Both the position numbers and the translations under genes were made by a program. A DNA stretch of 33,445 nt from Bauldia sp. GTDB taxonomy: Bacteria; Pseudomonadota; Alphaproteobacteria; Rhizobiales; Kaistiaceae. The stretch is taken from assembly GCF_020442045.1 (NCBI RefSeq), contig NZ_JAGRLA010000078.1:1-33445 (forward strand). The letters run 5' to 3'. The notes beneath the pieces were generated by a model. It was given only the letters and a program-made list of their open reading frames with translations, ran no database searches and was not told the DNA's origin. Shown here in pieces: positions 8,619 through 16,471 of this stretch. Numbering within the stretch: position 1 is the first letter of the stretch; each line of letters starts with the position of its first letter.

Positions 8619-9647
8619 CTACCCCATGACAAAGACCGCCTTCTCGGTCTTTCGTTGGTCGAAGAGACGGAACGCGGTCTCCGCCTCATCGAGGCGGAAG
8701 GTATGCGTCGCGAGCCGCTCGAGATCGATGTCGCGGGACACGATCGTGTCGACGATGTCCGCGTATTCGTGGATGCCGAAATACCACGAACCGATGAGGC
8801 TGACCTGCTTGCGGATGAGCTGGTCGCTGGGGCGGATCGTGGTCTCGGCCGCCTCGCCGACGAAGGCAACCCGGCCCAACGGCTTCACCGCATCGAGCGC
8901 CATGTTCTGCGCGGCACCGTTGCCCGAGCAATCGATCGCAGCCGACAGGCCGACCCCACCGGTGAAGGCGTCGAGACGCTCGCGGGCGGCAGCCGCCGTC
9001 GGGTCGATGGTGAGATCGGCGCCGAGATCCTCGACGAAAGCACGGCGCTCGGCGATCGGGTCGAGCGCCACGACGCGGCCGCCGAGCGCCTTTGCCGCCA
9101 GGACGCCGCTCGATCCCATCGGCCCAAGGCCCCAGATGCCGATCGTCGACGCGCCGGACACGCCGAGCTTGCGGCAGGCACTGAACAGGGTGCCGAAGGC
9201 GTCGGTGGAAATCGCCGCCGCGACATAGGACATCGAATCCGGGATGGCCAGGCAGTTCCGCTCCGGCACCACCAGATACTCGGCATTGCCGCCATCGGCG
9301 GTGAAGCCGAGGCAGGACCAGTCCCGGCAGAGATGGAAATTGCCCATCCGGCAATAGCCGCAGACGCCGCAGCCGACGGCGAGGTAGACCGCGACACGGT
9401 CGCCAATCGTGAACTGGCGGACGCCCTCGCCGGTCCTGACGATCCGGCCGGCCGGCTCGTGGCCGGTGATGTTGCCGCCGGCCTTGCCGCCGCCGACCAC
9501 GGCGTTGCCGTAGTAGAGACTGAGGTCGCTGCGGCAGATGCAGGATGCCTTGACCTCGATCAGCACCTCGCCGACCCCGACCGAAGGAACATCGACCTCG
9601 CGGATCTCGACCTGCCTGTTGCCCGGAAGAAAGACGGCCTTCATCAA
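8619..9647 (-). CDS. Zinc-dependent alcohol/polyol dehydrogenase (MDR family)
   Basis: A 342-aa medium-chain dehydrogenase that oxidises an alcohol or polyol, or reduces a ketose or aldehyde, with NAD(P). Catalytic zinc ligands are Cys38 (CICRSDL) and His63-Glu64 (TGHEPAG). Four structural-zinc cysteines lie in GCGVCGYCRMGNFHLC (93, 96, 99, 107). The nucleotide-binding turn is GIWGLGPMG near 170. The family includes sorbitol, threonine and galactitol dehydrogenases; the substrate cannot be read from sequence. GGGGAGGAG lies 6 nt before the tandem ATGs at 9647/9644. It is the last gene of the minus-strand sugar operon, 18 nt after the epimerase gene. This suggests that it interconverts the imported polyol and its ketose. 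Confidence 0.86.
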   Translation of the reverse strand: MMKAVFLPGNRQVEIREVDVPSVGVGEVLIEVKASCICRSDLSLYYGNAVVGGGKAGGNITGHEPAGRIVRTGEGVRQFTIGDRVAVYLAVGCGVCGYCRMGNFHLCRDWSCLGFTADGGNAEYLVVPERNCLAIPDSMSYVAAAISTDAFGTLFSACRKLGVSGASTIGIWGLGPMGSSGVLAAKALGGRVVALDPIAERRAFVEDLGADLTIDPTAAAARERLDAFTGGVGLSAAIDCSGNGAAQNMALDAVKPLGRVAFVGEAAETTIRPSDQLIRKQVSLIGSWYFGIHEYADIVDTIVSRDIDLERLATHTFRLDEAETAFRLFDQRKTEKAVFVMG

Positions 9648-9665
9648 CCCGCTCCTCCCCTGCCG

Positions 9666-10493
9666 CTACGAGACGAGCGGCTTGACATATTCGTAGGCCC
9701 GCCGGGCGATGTTGTCGGGCTCGACGGCGCGCGTATCGAAGCCGATCTCCATGGTCAGGTAGCCGTCAAAGCCGACCTCGCGAAGCGCGTCGATCAGGGC
9801 CGGGTAGTCGACCTTGCCGTCGCCCGGCGCCGAGCGAGCGACGTCGGCAAGATGGACGTGGCCGAGGTCCCTGCCCATGCGGCAGACGTAGTCGGTCGGC
9901 ACCTCGTTGCGGTAGAGGCAGTGGTAGGTGTCGAACATCACCTTGACGTTCCGGCGGCCCGACTCCCGCATCAGGCGGAGCGCGCCATCGCAGGTCTCGA
10001 CGAGGTTGCTGTCGGCCGATGTCGGCTCGACGACGACCGTCACGCCGAGGTCATCGGCATAGGCCGCGACGTCGGTCAGCGCATCGCGGGTCCAGTCCCA
10101 TGCCTGCTCGGCCGGCGTGCCGAAGACCTGCCATCCGGCCACGTAGAGGAGCGTCTTCCCGCCGAGGTCGGCGCACAGCCTGGCGACTTTCCTGTACTGG
10201 TCGATGGCGGCGTCGCGTTCCGCCGCCAGCGGCGAAGCGACGTTGAAACCGGGGCCGCCGCCCGGCGCCGGCAACATGCTCGACACGGCGATGCCATTGT
10301 CGTCGAGGTGCCGCCTGATCCCGGCCCGGGCCGCGTCGTCGAGATAGTCGGGATAGGCGTGAGGCGCCGCGGCCCCGATCTCGATCCCGTCATAGCCGAT
10401 CCGCGCCAGGCGCCGGATCGTCTCATCGAGGGGATAGGAGGGCACCCAGACCGGAAAGCTGGAATAGACCCAGGTATTGAAGGCAAGTCGCAT
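9666..10493 (-). CDS. Sugar epimerase/isomerase, TIM barrel (ketose 3-epimerase-like)
   Basis: A 275-aa member of the xylose-isomerase-like TIM-barrel family. The metal ligands expected for the D-tagatose/D-psicose 3-epimerase group line up: Glu156 (VVVEPTS), Asp188 (MFDTYH), His214 (GHVHLAD) and Glu249 (TMEIGF). The spacing is close to E152/D185/H211/E246 of tagatose 3-epimerase. It is therefore a likely divalent-metal enzyme epimerising a ketose at C3, or a related isomerase such as hydroxypyruvate isomerase or a FrlC-type epimerase. GGAGGG lies 5 nt before the ATG. It is cytoplasmic. Its place between the unknown 478-aa gene and the dehydrogenase gene supports a role in catabolism of the transported sugar. 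Confidence 0.83.
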   Translation of the reverse strand: MRLAFNTWVYSSFPVWVPSYPLDETIRRLARIGYDGIEIGAAAPHAYPDYLDDAARAGIRRHLDDNGIAVSSMLPAPGGGPGFNVASPLAAERDAAIDQYRKVARLCADLGGKTLLYVAGWQVFGTPAEQAWDWTRDALTDVAAYADDLGVTVVVEPTSADSNLVETCDGALRLMRESGRRNVKVMFDTYHCLYRNEVPTDYVCRMGRDLGHVHLADVARSAPGDGKVDYPALIDALREVGFDGYLTMEIGFDTRAVEPDNIARRAYEYVKPLVS

Positions 10494-10508
10494 GACGTCC
10501 CTCCGGCA

Positions 10509-11945
10509 TTACTCCCGCTCCAGGGCGTGAACGACGACCGCCAGGGGCTGCTCCATGCAGTCGGCCTCGCGCCGCCAGTCGGCGAAGGCGCCGTAGGCCG
10601 ACCAGATGGTCGAACCGGTCGGCATCTCGGGGTACTCGTTCTCGCCGTTGGTTCCCCAGTTGACCCAGCCGCTGTCGTAGCGCTGGACGATCTGCATCCG
10701 CGGCACGACCCGGTTGACGTAGCGGACGAAGGCGTAGCCGCTGAGCGGGCTATACTCGCAGGTCTTCTGCGCATTCAGCGGAAAGATGGTCTGCTGCGGC
10801 TCGCGGTTCACATCCACCGCATCCTCGGTGAACTTCATCAGGTTGTGGTCGCGGTCGGACCAGACGATGTCGTTTGCCGACCGCCAGATGCGGTCGACCT
10901 CCTCGCCGAGGACGCCTTCCGGCAACGCCCCTTCGATCACGCAGAACATCCGCCAGTAATTGTCCCAGTGCCAGCTTGCCGGGTCCTCGCTGCGGTCGAT
11001 GCCGAGCTTGTCCATCGCCGCGTTGACGGCCTCGGGATTGCGTGCCTGCAGGTCGCGGAGGCGCTCCAGAAGGATCTCGGCATAGAGGTCGCCGGCGCGA
11101 TAGCGGGTGCCGTCGTGATGGCGGTAGGTGGACAGGCGGAGGTTGTTCTTGCCGCTCTCGATCTCGTCTCCGACCGTGATGCGGTTGCTGCATGGCCGGC
11201 CGTCGATCGTCGTCTCGTAGTCGTCGACATAGTAGCTGCGCACGAACCAGTGCGAGCCGTAGTAGAAGGTCCACCATATCTCGATGGTCTTGCCGCGGAG
11301 CTCCGGCAGCAGGCCGTCCGGCACCGTGCCGCGCATGCGGTAGCGGCACATGACCGGTCCCTCGACCACCGGCTGGACATCGATCACCATGTGGGCCGGC
11401 GGATTGACCAGTCCGTTCTCGGGCGTGAAGAAGGGGCCGTAGACGCCGCCAAAGGCGTTCTTGTTGCCGTGGATCAGGTTGATCGCCTGATCCTTGTGCT
11501 CGAAGTGGCGGATGCCCCATTTGCTGCCGCCGTCGCCGCCACCGGTGCCCCGGCAGATCTCCAGTTCGTAGATGCCGGTGTCGAGCCGCCGGACCCCGTC
11601 GCCGAGCTTCGGGTCGAGCAGACGGATTCCATCGCCTTGCAGCGGGCCCGGAGCGTCGCCGAGGAGCGCGTAGTAGCGCGCTCGGCCCTCCCCCGGCGCG
11701 AGGTCGGCGATGAAGCAGACCGTGGCGAAGGTCAGCCGTCCGTCGTCGCCAGCGGTCGCGGCGGTGACCTGGCTCAGCACCGGTTCTCCGGCCTCGGTGA
11801 CGATGACGATGCCGTCGCCGGCGGGGCGATAGATCGGGAATGTCAGCGTGACCTCGACCGGCTCGCCGGATCGGCCGCGGCCAGATGCATCGACCAGGTC
11901 GATTGCAACGCGGTAGCGGAAGGACGCCCGCCAGTCCTTGCTCAT
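10509..11945 (-). CDS. Unrecognised 478-aa protein in sugar ABC operon
   Basis: I do not recognise the family. The protein has no signal peptide or membrane segment, so it is probably cytoplasmic. It looks beta-rich in its first two thirds: alternating hydrophobic strands, and many Tyr and Trp, as in IEIWWTFYYGSHWFVRSYYVDDY around 220-245. There is a helical segment near 280-315 (LLERLRDLQARN) and a further beta-rich end with DSGWVNWGTNGENEYP. The dense aromatic and acidic residues are reminiscent of carbohydrate-binding enzymes such as mutarotase or lyase sandwiches, but that is only an impression. GGGAGGG precedes the ATG. It lies between the ATPase gene (15 nt) and the epimerase gene (15 nt), which points to a role in processing the imported sugar, glycoside or sugar acid. 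Confidence 0.8.
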   Translation of the reverse strand: MSKDWRASFRYRVAIDLVDASGRGRSGEPVEVTLTFPIYRPAGDGIVIVTEAGEPVLSQVTAATAGDDGRLTFATVCFIADLAPGEGRARYYALLGDAPGPLQGDGIRLLDPKLGDGVRRLDTGIYELEICRGTGGGDGGSKWGIRHFEHKDQAINLIHGNKNAFGGVYGPFFTPENGLVNPPAHMVIDVQPVVEGPVMCRYRMRGTVPDGLLPELRGKTIEIWWTFYYGSHWFVRSYYVDDYETTIDGRPCSNRITVGDEIESGKNNLRLSTYRHHDGTRYRAGDLYAEILLERLRDLQARNPEAVNAAMDKLGIDRSEDPASWHWDNYWRMFCVIEGALPEGVLGEEVDRIWRSANDIVWSDRDHNLMKFTEDAVDVNREPQQTIFPLNAQKTCEYSPLSGYAFVRYVNRVVPRMQIVQRYDSGWVNWGTNGENEYPEMPTGSTIWSAYGAFADWRREADCMEQPLAVVVHALERE

Positions 11946-11960
11946 GTCAGCCCTCCCAGG

Positions 11961-13046
11961 TCATGCATCGAGGCGTTCGCCGGTTTCCGAATCGAAGAGA
12001 TGGATGTCGGCCGGATCGGCCGAGACGTTGATATCCTCGCCCGCCGAAACCAGCACGCGATCGGTCGTCTGGATCAGGATTTCGGAATCCGCCCAGCGAC
12101 AGAGCAGGATGGTCTCCACCCCGGTCGGCTGCACGTCCTTGACGGTGCCCCGGAGCGGCCCGTCGCCGACGATGCGCAGGTGGTGCGGGCGGATGCCGAT
12201 CGTCGCCGGTCCCGATGTCCGGCGGGTGCCGGCCTCGCCGAGCGGCACCGGCGCCTGGCCGGGGACGCGCAACACGAGTCGGGAGCCATTGGTGGCGAGT
12301 TCGCCGTCGATGAAGTTCATCGCCGGCGAGCCGACGAAGCCGGCGACGAAGCGATTCTTCGGCTTGTCGAAGACCTCGAGCGGCGATCCGATCTGCTCGA
12401 TGATGCCGCCATTCATCACCACGATCCGGTCGCCCATGGTCATCGCCTCGACCTGGTCGTGGGTGACATAGATGGAGGTCGTGTTGAGATGGTGGTGGAG
12501 TTCCTTGATCTCGCCGCGCATGTGGACCCGAAGCTGGGCATCGAGGTTCGACAGGGGCTCGTCGAACAGGAAGACCTTGGGCGAGCGGACGATGGCGCGC
12601 CCCATCGAAACACGCTGCCGCTGACCGCCGGACAGTTCGCGCGGATAGCGCTCGAGGAGCTGCTCCAGTCCCAGCGTCTTCGCGGCCTGATGGACGCGCG
12701 CGCGGATCTCGTCCTTCGGGGTATGCCGCAGGCGCAGGCTGAAGGACTGGTTGTTGAAGACGTTCATGTGCGGATAGAGGGCGTAGCTCTGGAATACCAT
12801 GGCGACGTTGCGCTCTTTCGGTTCCAGCGGGTCGACGCGCCGGTCGCTGATCCAGATCTCCCCGGCCTCGGCCCGTTCCAGTCCAGCGACGATGCGGAGG
12901 AGGGTGGTCTTGCCGCAGCCCGACGGGCCGAGAAGGATGACGAATTCCTCCCGCTCGATGGCGAGGTCGACGCCCTTGAGCACCTTGGTGCGGCCGAAGC
13001 TCTTTTCGACGCCGCGGATGCTGACGCTTTCGGCGGCCTGTTTCAT
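11961..13046 (-). CDS. Sugar ABC transporter ATPase (MalK/UgpC type)
   Basis: A 361-aa nucleotide-binding subunit that energises the two adjacent permeases at the inner face of the membrane. It has Walker A GPSGCGKTT (40-48), Q-loop VFQSYALYP (84-92), signature LSGGQ (138-142), Walker B VFLFDEP (158-164), an H-loop in IYVTHDQ, and a C-terminal TOBE-like regulatory region (about 235-355) typical of the MalK/UgpC group. The start ATG at 13046 overlaps the permease stop as ATGA. The open frame further upstream belongs to the permease region in another frame. MalK-type C-terminal domains sometimes bind regulators; none is evident here. Confidence 0.95.
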   Translation of the reverse strand: MKQAAESVSIRGVEKSFGRTKVLKGVDLAIEREEFVILLGPSGCGKTTLLRIVAGLERAEAGEIWISDRRVDPLEPKERNVAMVFQSYALYPHMNVFNNQSFSLRLRHTPKDEIRARVHQAAKTLGLEQLLERYPRELSGGQRQRVSMGRAIVRSPKVFLFDEPLSNLDAQLRVHMRGEIKELHHHLNTTSIYVTHDQVEAMTMGDRIVVMNGGIIEQIGSPLEVFDKPKNRFVAGFVGSPAMNFIDGELATNGSRLVLRVPGQAPVPLGEAGTRRTSGPATIGIRPHHLRIVGDGPLRGTVKDVQPTGVETILLCRWADSEILIQTTDRVLVSAGEDINVSADPADIHLFDSETGERLDA

Positions 13047-13876
13047 TTTACGGCTCCCATGGTCACGCCCCGGCGGAAGCTGCGCTGGGTGAGGATGTAG
13101 AGGATGAGGATGGGAACGAACATGATCACGCAGGTCGTCGCGACGAGTTCGTAGTTGAAGGTGAAGCGGCCCATGAAATCGATGATCGAGACGGCGAGCG
13201 GCATGAGCTCCTGCTTGGTCGCGATGACCAGCGGCAGGAAGAAGCTGTTCCACGTCCACAGGAACTCGATGACGGCGAGGGCGCTGATCGCCGGCAGCCC
13301 GACCGGGATCATGACTTTCATGAGAAGCTGGAGGTCGGTGCAGCCGTCGAGCCGCGCGGCATCGACCAGATCCTTGGGGACCTCGCGGAAGAAGGTGGTC
13401 ATCAGGAAGATGCCGAAGGAGAGGCCGAGCGCGATCTGCGGCAGCACGAGCCCGACAAAGGTGTTGAGCAGGTTCGCCGACTTCAGGAGCTGGTAGACGG
13501 GGATGAGGATGGAGACCTCTGACACCATCAGCCCGACGAGGACGAGAACGAACAGGAGCTGCCGTCCGACGAAGTCGAAGACCGCGAAGGCATAGGCAGC
13601 GAGCAGCGACAGGGCGATCGTGATGATCGTCACCGAACCGGCGAAGAGCAGGCTGTTGATGACCGCCCGGTAGTAGCCGCGCTGGATGACGATCAGCGGG
13701 TAGTTGTCCCACTTCGCGTCATGCGGCAGGGCGAAGACGTTCTGGATCAGCTCGGCCTGCGACTTCAGCGAGGTGACGAACATCAGATAGACGGGGAACA
13801 GCGAGATCAGCACGAAGATGATCAGGAAGCCGTGGGTGCCGATCGCGGATGCCAGGCGTTTCAGTTGGTTTCGCAT
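13043..13876 (-). CDS. Sugar ABC transporter permease (MalG type)
   Basis: A 277-aa inner-membrane protein with six predicted helices. The cytoplasmic EAA loop is DAARLDGCTDLQLLMKVMIP (about 172-191), the contact site for the ATPase. The C-terminal end RRGVTMGAVK is typical of MalG-type carbohydrate permeases (CUT1 family). The stop overlaps the ATPase start by 4 nt, and the gene follows the other permease gene after 9 nt, so the genes are translationally coupled in one operon. Confidence 0.95.
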   Translation of the reverse strand: MRNQLKRLASAIGTHGFLIIFVLISLFPVYLMFVTSLKSQAELIQNVFALPHDAKWDNYPLIVIQRGYYRAVINSLLFAGSVTIITIALSLLAAYAFAVFDFVGRQLLFVLVLVGLMVSEVSILIPVYQLLKSANLLNTFVGLVLPQIALGLSFGIFLMTTFFREVPKDLVDAARLDGCTDLQLLMKVMIPVGLPAISALAVIEFLWTWNSFFLPLVIATKQELMPLAVSIIDFMGRFTFNYELVATTCVIMFVPILILYILTQRSFRRGVTMGAVK

Positions 13877-13885
13877 CGCTGGGCC

Positions 13886-14758
13886 TCAGGCGCGTCGCAT
13901 GACGTTGCGGATGACGACTAGGCTCATCAGCAGGATGATAGCGGTGAGCACCATGCTCATCGCCGCGGCGTAGGTGACCTCGCCCTGGCGAATGAACAGG
14001 TCGAACATGTAGACCGCGACGATCTGGGTGCTGTTGTCCGGGCCGCCCTTGGTCGCGACGTAGATGATGTCGAAGAACTTCATCGACCCGATGATCGTGT
14101 AGACGATGACGAACATCAGGGTCGGGCGGAGGAGCGGCAGGGTGATCGACCAGAAGCTCTGGAAGCTGTTGGCGCCGTCGATACGGGCCGCCTCGTAGAT
14201 CTCGGGGTCGATGCTCTGCAGGCCGGCGAGGAAGATGAGGGCGCAGAAACCGTAGTAGCCCCAGCTTCCGATCATGTTGACCGCGACCAGCGCCGTGCCG
14301 GTATCGCCCAGCCAGGGCTGGCTCAGCCCGCTGAGGCCGATGATGTCGAGCAGCTGGTTCAGCGCGCCGAATGTCGGGTTGTAGATCCAGCCCCAGACGA
14401 TCGCCGCCATGATCGGCGCGACCGTCACCGGAAGGAAGAACACCGCCGCATAGAACAGGCGGCCGCGTCGGCCGACCAGGAGGACCGCCAGGACAAGCCC
14501 GATGACCACCGGGATGACGATGCTGAGCCCGACCCAGGCGAGATTATGCAGGAGAGCCCGGTGGAAGAGATCGTCGCTGAGGAGCTTGCGGTAATTCTCC
14601 AGGCCGACGAAGTAGTAGTCGCCGGTTCGCGTGGAGTCCGATCCAAGGAAGCTCAGGTAGAAGTTCTTGGCGATTGGATAATAGATCCAGATGCCAAGAT
14701 AGAGGATGGCCGGCGCGAGGAAGAGGTATGGGCCGAGACGGCCGCGGGCGTCGATCAT
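13886..14758 (-). CDS. Sugar ABC transporter permease (MalF type)
   Basis: A 290-aa inner-membrane protein with six helices. Typical CUT1 MalF-like features are LFLAPAILYLGIWIYYPI at the N terminus, the EAA loop EAARIDGANSFQSFWSITLP (about 188-207), and MKFFDIIYVATKGGP. A GTG codon sits directly before the ATG (14761); the ATG at 14758 leaves more room for a ribosome-binding site, so it was chosen. An 82-nt gap with a strong stem-loop separates it from the upstream solute-binding-protein gene. Confidence 0.93.
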   Translation of the reverse strand: MIDARGRLGPYLFLAPAILYLGIWIYYPIAKNFYLSFLGSDSTRTGDYYFVGLENYRKLLSDDLFHRALLHNLAWVGLSIVIPVVIGLVLAVLLVGRRGRLFYAAVFFLPVTVAPIMAAIVWGWIYNPTFGALNQLLDIIGLSGLSQPWLGDTGTALVAVNMIGSWGYYGFCALIFLAGLQSIDPEIYEAARIDGANSFQSFWSITLPLLRPTLMFVIVYTIIGSMKFFDIIYVATKGGPDNSTQIVAVYMFDLFIRQGEVTYAAAMSMVLTAIILLMSLVVIRNVMRRA

Positions 14759-14790
14759 CACCCTGCTTTCGTTTTTGATGTCCGGGGTGC

Positions 14791-14820
14791 GGTCGGCGCC
14801 GCAACCGGGCGGCGCCGACC
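14791..14820 (-). other. Intercistronic stem-loop between binding-protein and permease genes
   Basis: GGTCGGCGCCGC (14791-14802), loop AACCGG and GCGGCGCCGACC (14809-14820) form a perfect 12-bp stem. On the minus strand it follows the solute-binding-protein stop by about 20 nt and has no T-run after it. It likely protects the binding-protein mRNA from 3' decay or attenuates downstream transcription, as known for malE-malF spacers. Confidence 0.75.
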
Positions 14821-14840
14821 TCGGGAGGGGCCGGGTTGGT

Positions 14841-16160
14841 CTAGGGAGCCCAGACCTCTCCGGCCTGCTTCGCCTCTTCCATCTGCTTGTCGAGCTTGGA
14901 AAGGAAGTCCTCAGGCGACGTCTCGCCGGTCAGCACGCCCTGGATGTCATTATACATGACGAAGGTGACGCGCGGCGGCGCAGTGGTGTGGAACGCGTCG
15001 ACGTTCCTGTCCTGCATCGCCTGCCCCTTGGCGAAGGCCTGGGCGATCAGATCGGAGACGCCGTAGGCCTTGAAGTCGATCGGGGTCTTCTGGATCGGGA
15101 TGGTGTAGCCCTTGCCGACCCACGTCTCCAGCCACTTGGGATTGGAGACGAACTCGATGTATTCGGCGGCGAGGTCCTTCACCTCCGAGCCTTCCCATAT
15201 GTACCAGGCGGAGCCTTCCGACATGTGGGTGGCCTGGGGGTGCTCGTCGTCGAAGGCGGGCATATAGAAGATGTCGAGCTTGTCCTCCGGCATGTTCTCC
15301 ACGACGGCGTGGATCACCCATGTGCCGGTCCAGATCGCCGTCGCCTGCCCGGAATAGAACTGCAGCAGCGAGTCGTTGTAGGACGTGCCGTTGAAGCCCG
15401 GGCTGAAGCAGTTGTGCTCGACCATCTGCAGGATCATGTCGAGCGCCTTCCTGGGCTCGGCCGAATTCCAGTCCTGCCGGTCCTGGAGGAGATCCAGGCC
15501 GACCTGACGGCCGCCGACAAGGGCGGTGACGTCGGTCCACATGTTGACGGCCGGCCAGAGGTCCTGGTTGCCAAGGGCGATCGGAATCTTGCCGGCGGCG
15601 CTGGCCGTGTCGCACCACGCCAGCACGTCATCAAATGATTGCGGCACGTCGATGCCGAGTTCCTTGAACAGCGCCTTGTTGTAATAGACGTATTCGAGGT
15701 CCTGCTCCCACGGATAGGCGTAGAGCTTGCCCTTGAAGCTGTTGCGCTGGATCGCCCAGTCGGGCAGCCGCGCCCACCAATCATACTTGTCGGCATAAGG
15801 CGTCAGGTCGGCGAGATAGCCGGCATTGGCGTAGGTGGTCAGGCCGGCGCCCGACGGCCAGGAGTAGAAGACGTCCGGCGCTTCGCCCGACGTCAGGGCC
15901 AGCTCGACGGCGTTGCGGATCGGGAAACCGCCGCCGAACACCGAGCGCGAGAAGACGACACAGGGATGTTCGTCCTGGAACGCCTGGTGGATTTCCTCGA
16001 CCGCCGGCCCGGCGGCGGTCATGCCATAATATTCGAACTGGTCCCAAACCGTCAGGATCTTGCGATCCTCGGGCTTGCATTCCTGGGCTGACGCTGCGGC
16101 CGTCCAGGTGACGGCCAGGAACGCCGCGGCCGCCAATGCGTGGGCGGTTAGTTTTGCCAT
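14841..16160 (-). CDS. Sugar ABC transporter solute-binding protein (family 1)
   Basis: A 439-aa secreted binding protein for the adjacent CUT1 transporter. The signal peptide is residues 1-25 (MAKLTAHALAAAAFLAV..., cut near ASA|QE). The mature part has family-1 hallmarks: GEAPDVFYSWPSG, LYAYPWEQDLEYVYYNKALFKELGI, a hinge region and a TIPIQKTPIDFK end. GGGAGGAG lies just before the ATG at 16160. It is the first gene of the minus-strand sugar operon and the usual determinant of substrate. The ligand (sugar, oligosaccharide or polyol) cannot be read from sequence. Confidence 0.95.
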   Translation of the reverse strand: MAKLTAHALAAAAFLAVTWTAAASAQECKPEDRKILTVWDQFEYYGMTAAGPAVEEIHQAFQDEHPCVVFSRSVFGGGFPIRNAVELALTSGEAPDVFYSWPSGAGLTTYANAGYLADLTPYADKYDWWARLPDWAIQRNSFKGKLYAYPWEQDLEYVYYNKALFKELGIDVPQSFDDVLAWCDTASAAGKIPIALGNQDLWPAVNMWTDVTALVGGRQVGLDLLQDRQDWNSAEPRKALDMILQMVEHNCFSPGFNGTSYNDSLLQFYSGQATAIWTGTWVIHAVVENMPEDKLDIFYMPAFDDEHPQATHMSEGSAWYIWEGSEVKDLAAEYIEFVSNPKWLETWVGKGYTIPIQKTPIDFKAYGVSDLIAQAFAKGQAMQDRNVDAFHTTAPPRVTFVMYNDIQGVLTGETSPEDFLSKLDKQMEEAKQAGEVWAP

Positions 16161-16298
16161 GGGGTCTCCTCCCTGGGAATGGACGCCGCCGTTCCGGCAG
16201 CGTCCGGATATGTATGTCCATCAGGCGCAGTCACCACGAAGCACTTAATACAAGTAGTGGCGCCACGGGACTTGAATTTACTCTCGCAATAGTTCTCC

Positions 16299-16341
16299 AT
16301 TCAGCAAGACGATAAATAACAGATTGATCATCTTGCTGAAT
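16299..16341. promoter_or_regulatory. 11-bp inverted repeat ATTCAGCAAGA / TCTTGCTGAAT
   Basis: ATTCAGCAAGA (16299-16309) and its exact complement TCTTGCTGAAT (16331-16341) are separated by 21 bp, so equivalent positions are 32 bp (three helical turns) apart. It is about 140 bp upstream of the binding-protein start, a good place for a repressor or activator pair. The half-site TTGCTGAA also occurs in the promoter region of the divergent RpiR operon (18617-18624). Confidence 0.5.
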
Positions 16342-16400
16342 TACAGAGGTATCTGCTGTGTTCGATCACTCTACCCTACGAATAGAGCACGCAAAAGCTG

Positions 16401-16418
16401 CCAATATTATCATATTGG
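16401..16418. promoter_or_regulatory. 18-bp operator-like palindrome CCAATAT-N4-ATATTGG
   Basis: CCAATAT (16401-16407), TATC, ATATTGG (16412-16418) is a compact inverted repeat of the size bound by winged-helix dimers. It lies about 70 bp from the stop of the winged-helix/binding-protein fusion gene and 240 bp upstream of the binding-protein gene. Confidence 0.45.
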
Positions 16419-16423
16419 TAATT

Positions 16424-16442
16424 TTTATCTCATAATGATAAA
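16424..16442. promoter_or_regulatory. Inverted repeat TTTATC-N7-GATAAA
   Basis: TTTATC (16424-16429) and GATAAA (16437-16442) form a 19-bp inverted repeat 5 bp from the CCAATAT palindrome. It may be part of the same operator cluster or an AT-rich RNA end of the fusion-regulator transcript. Confidence 0.3.
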
Positions 16443-16471
16443 TTTGCGCATTGGCTGGCTGGCGGCCCGGC

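Larger units (their letters stand above)
16161..16471. promoter_or_regulatory. AT-rich control region of the minus-strand sugar operon
   Basis: A 311-bp gap between the fusion-regulator gene and the binding-protein gene, both on the minus strand. About 16240-16445 is markedly more AT-rich than the rest of the window and carries three inverted repeats, listed separately. The promoter of the binding-protein operon should lie here. No consensus -35/-10 pair could be fixed with confidence. No gene is seen. Confidence 0.6.

Noticed and set aside
8655..13100. Very long (1481-codon) open frame on the plus strand across the minus-strand sugar operon
   Set aside because: It is antisense to five or more well-supported genes, has a repetitive Arg/Asp/Val-rich composition typical of GC-rich antisense frames, and shows no domain.
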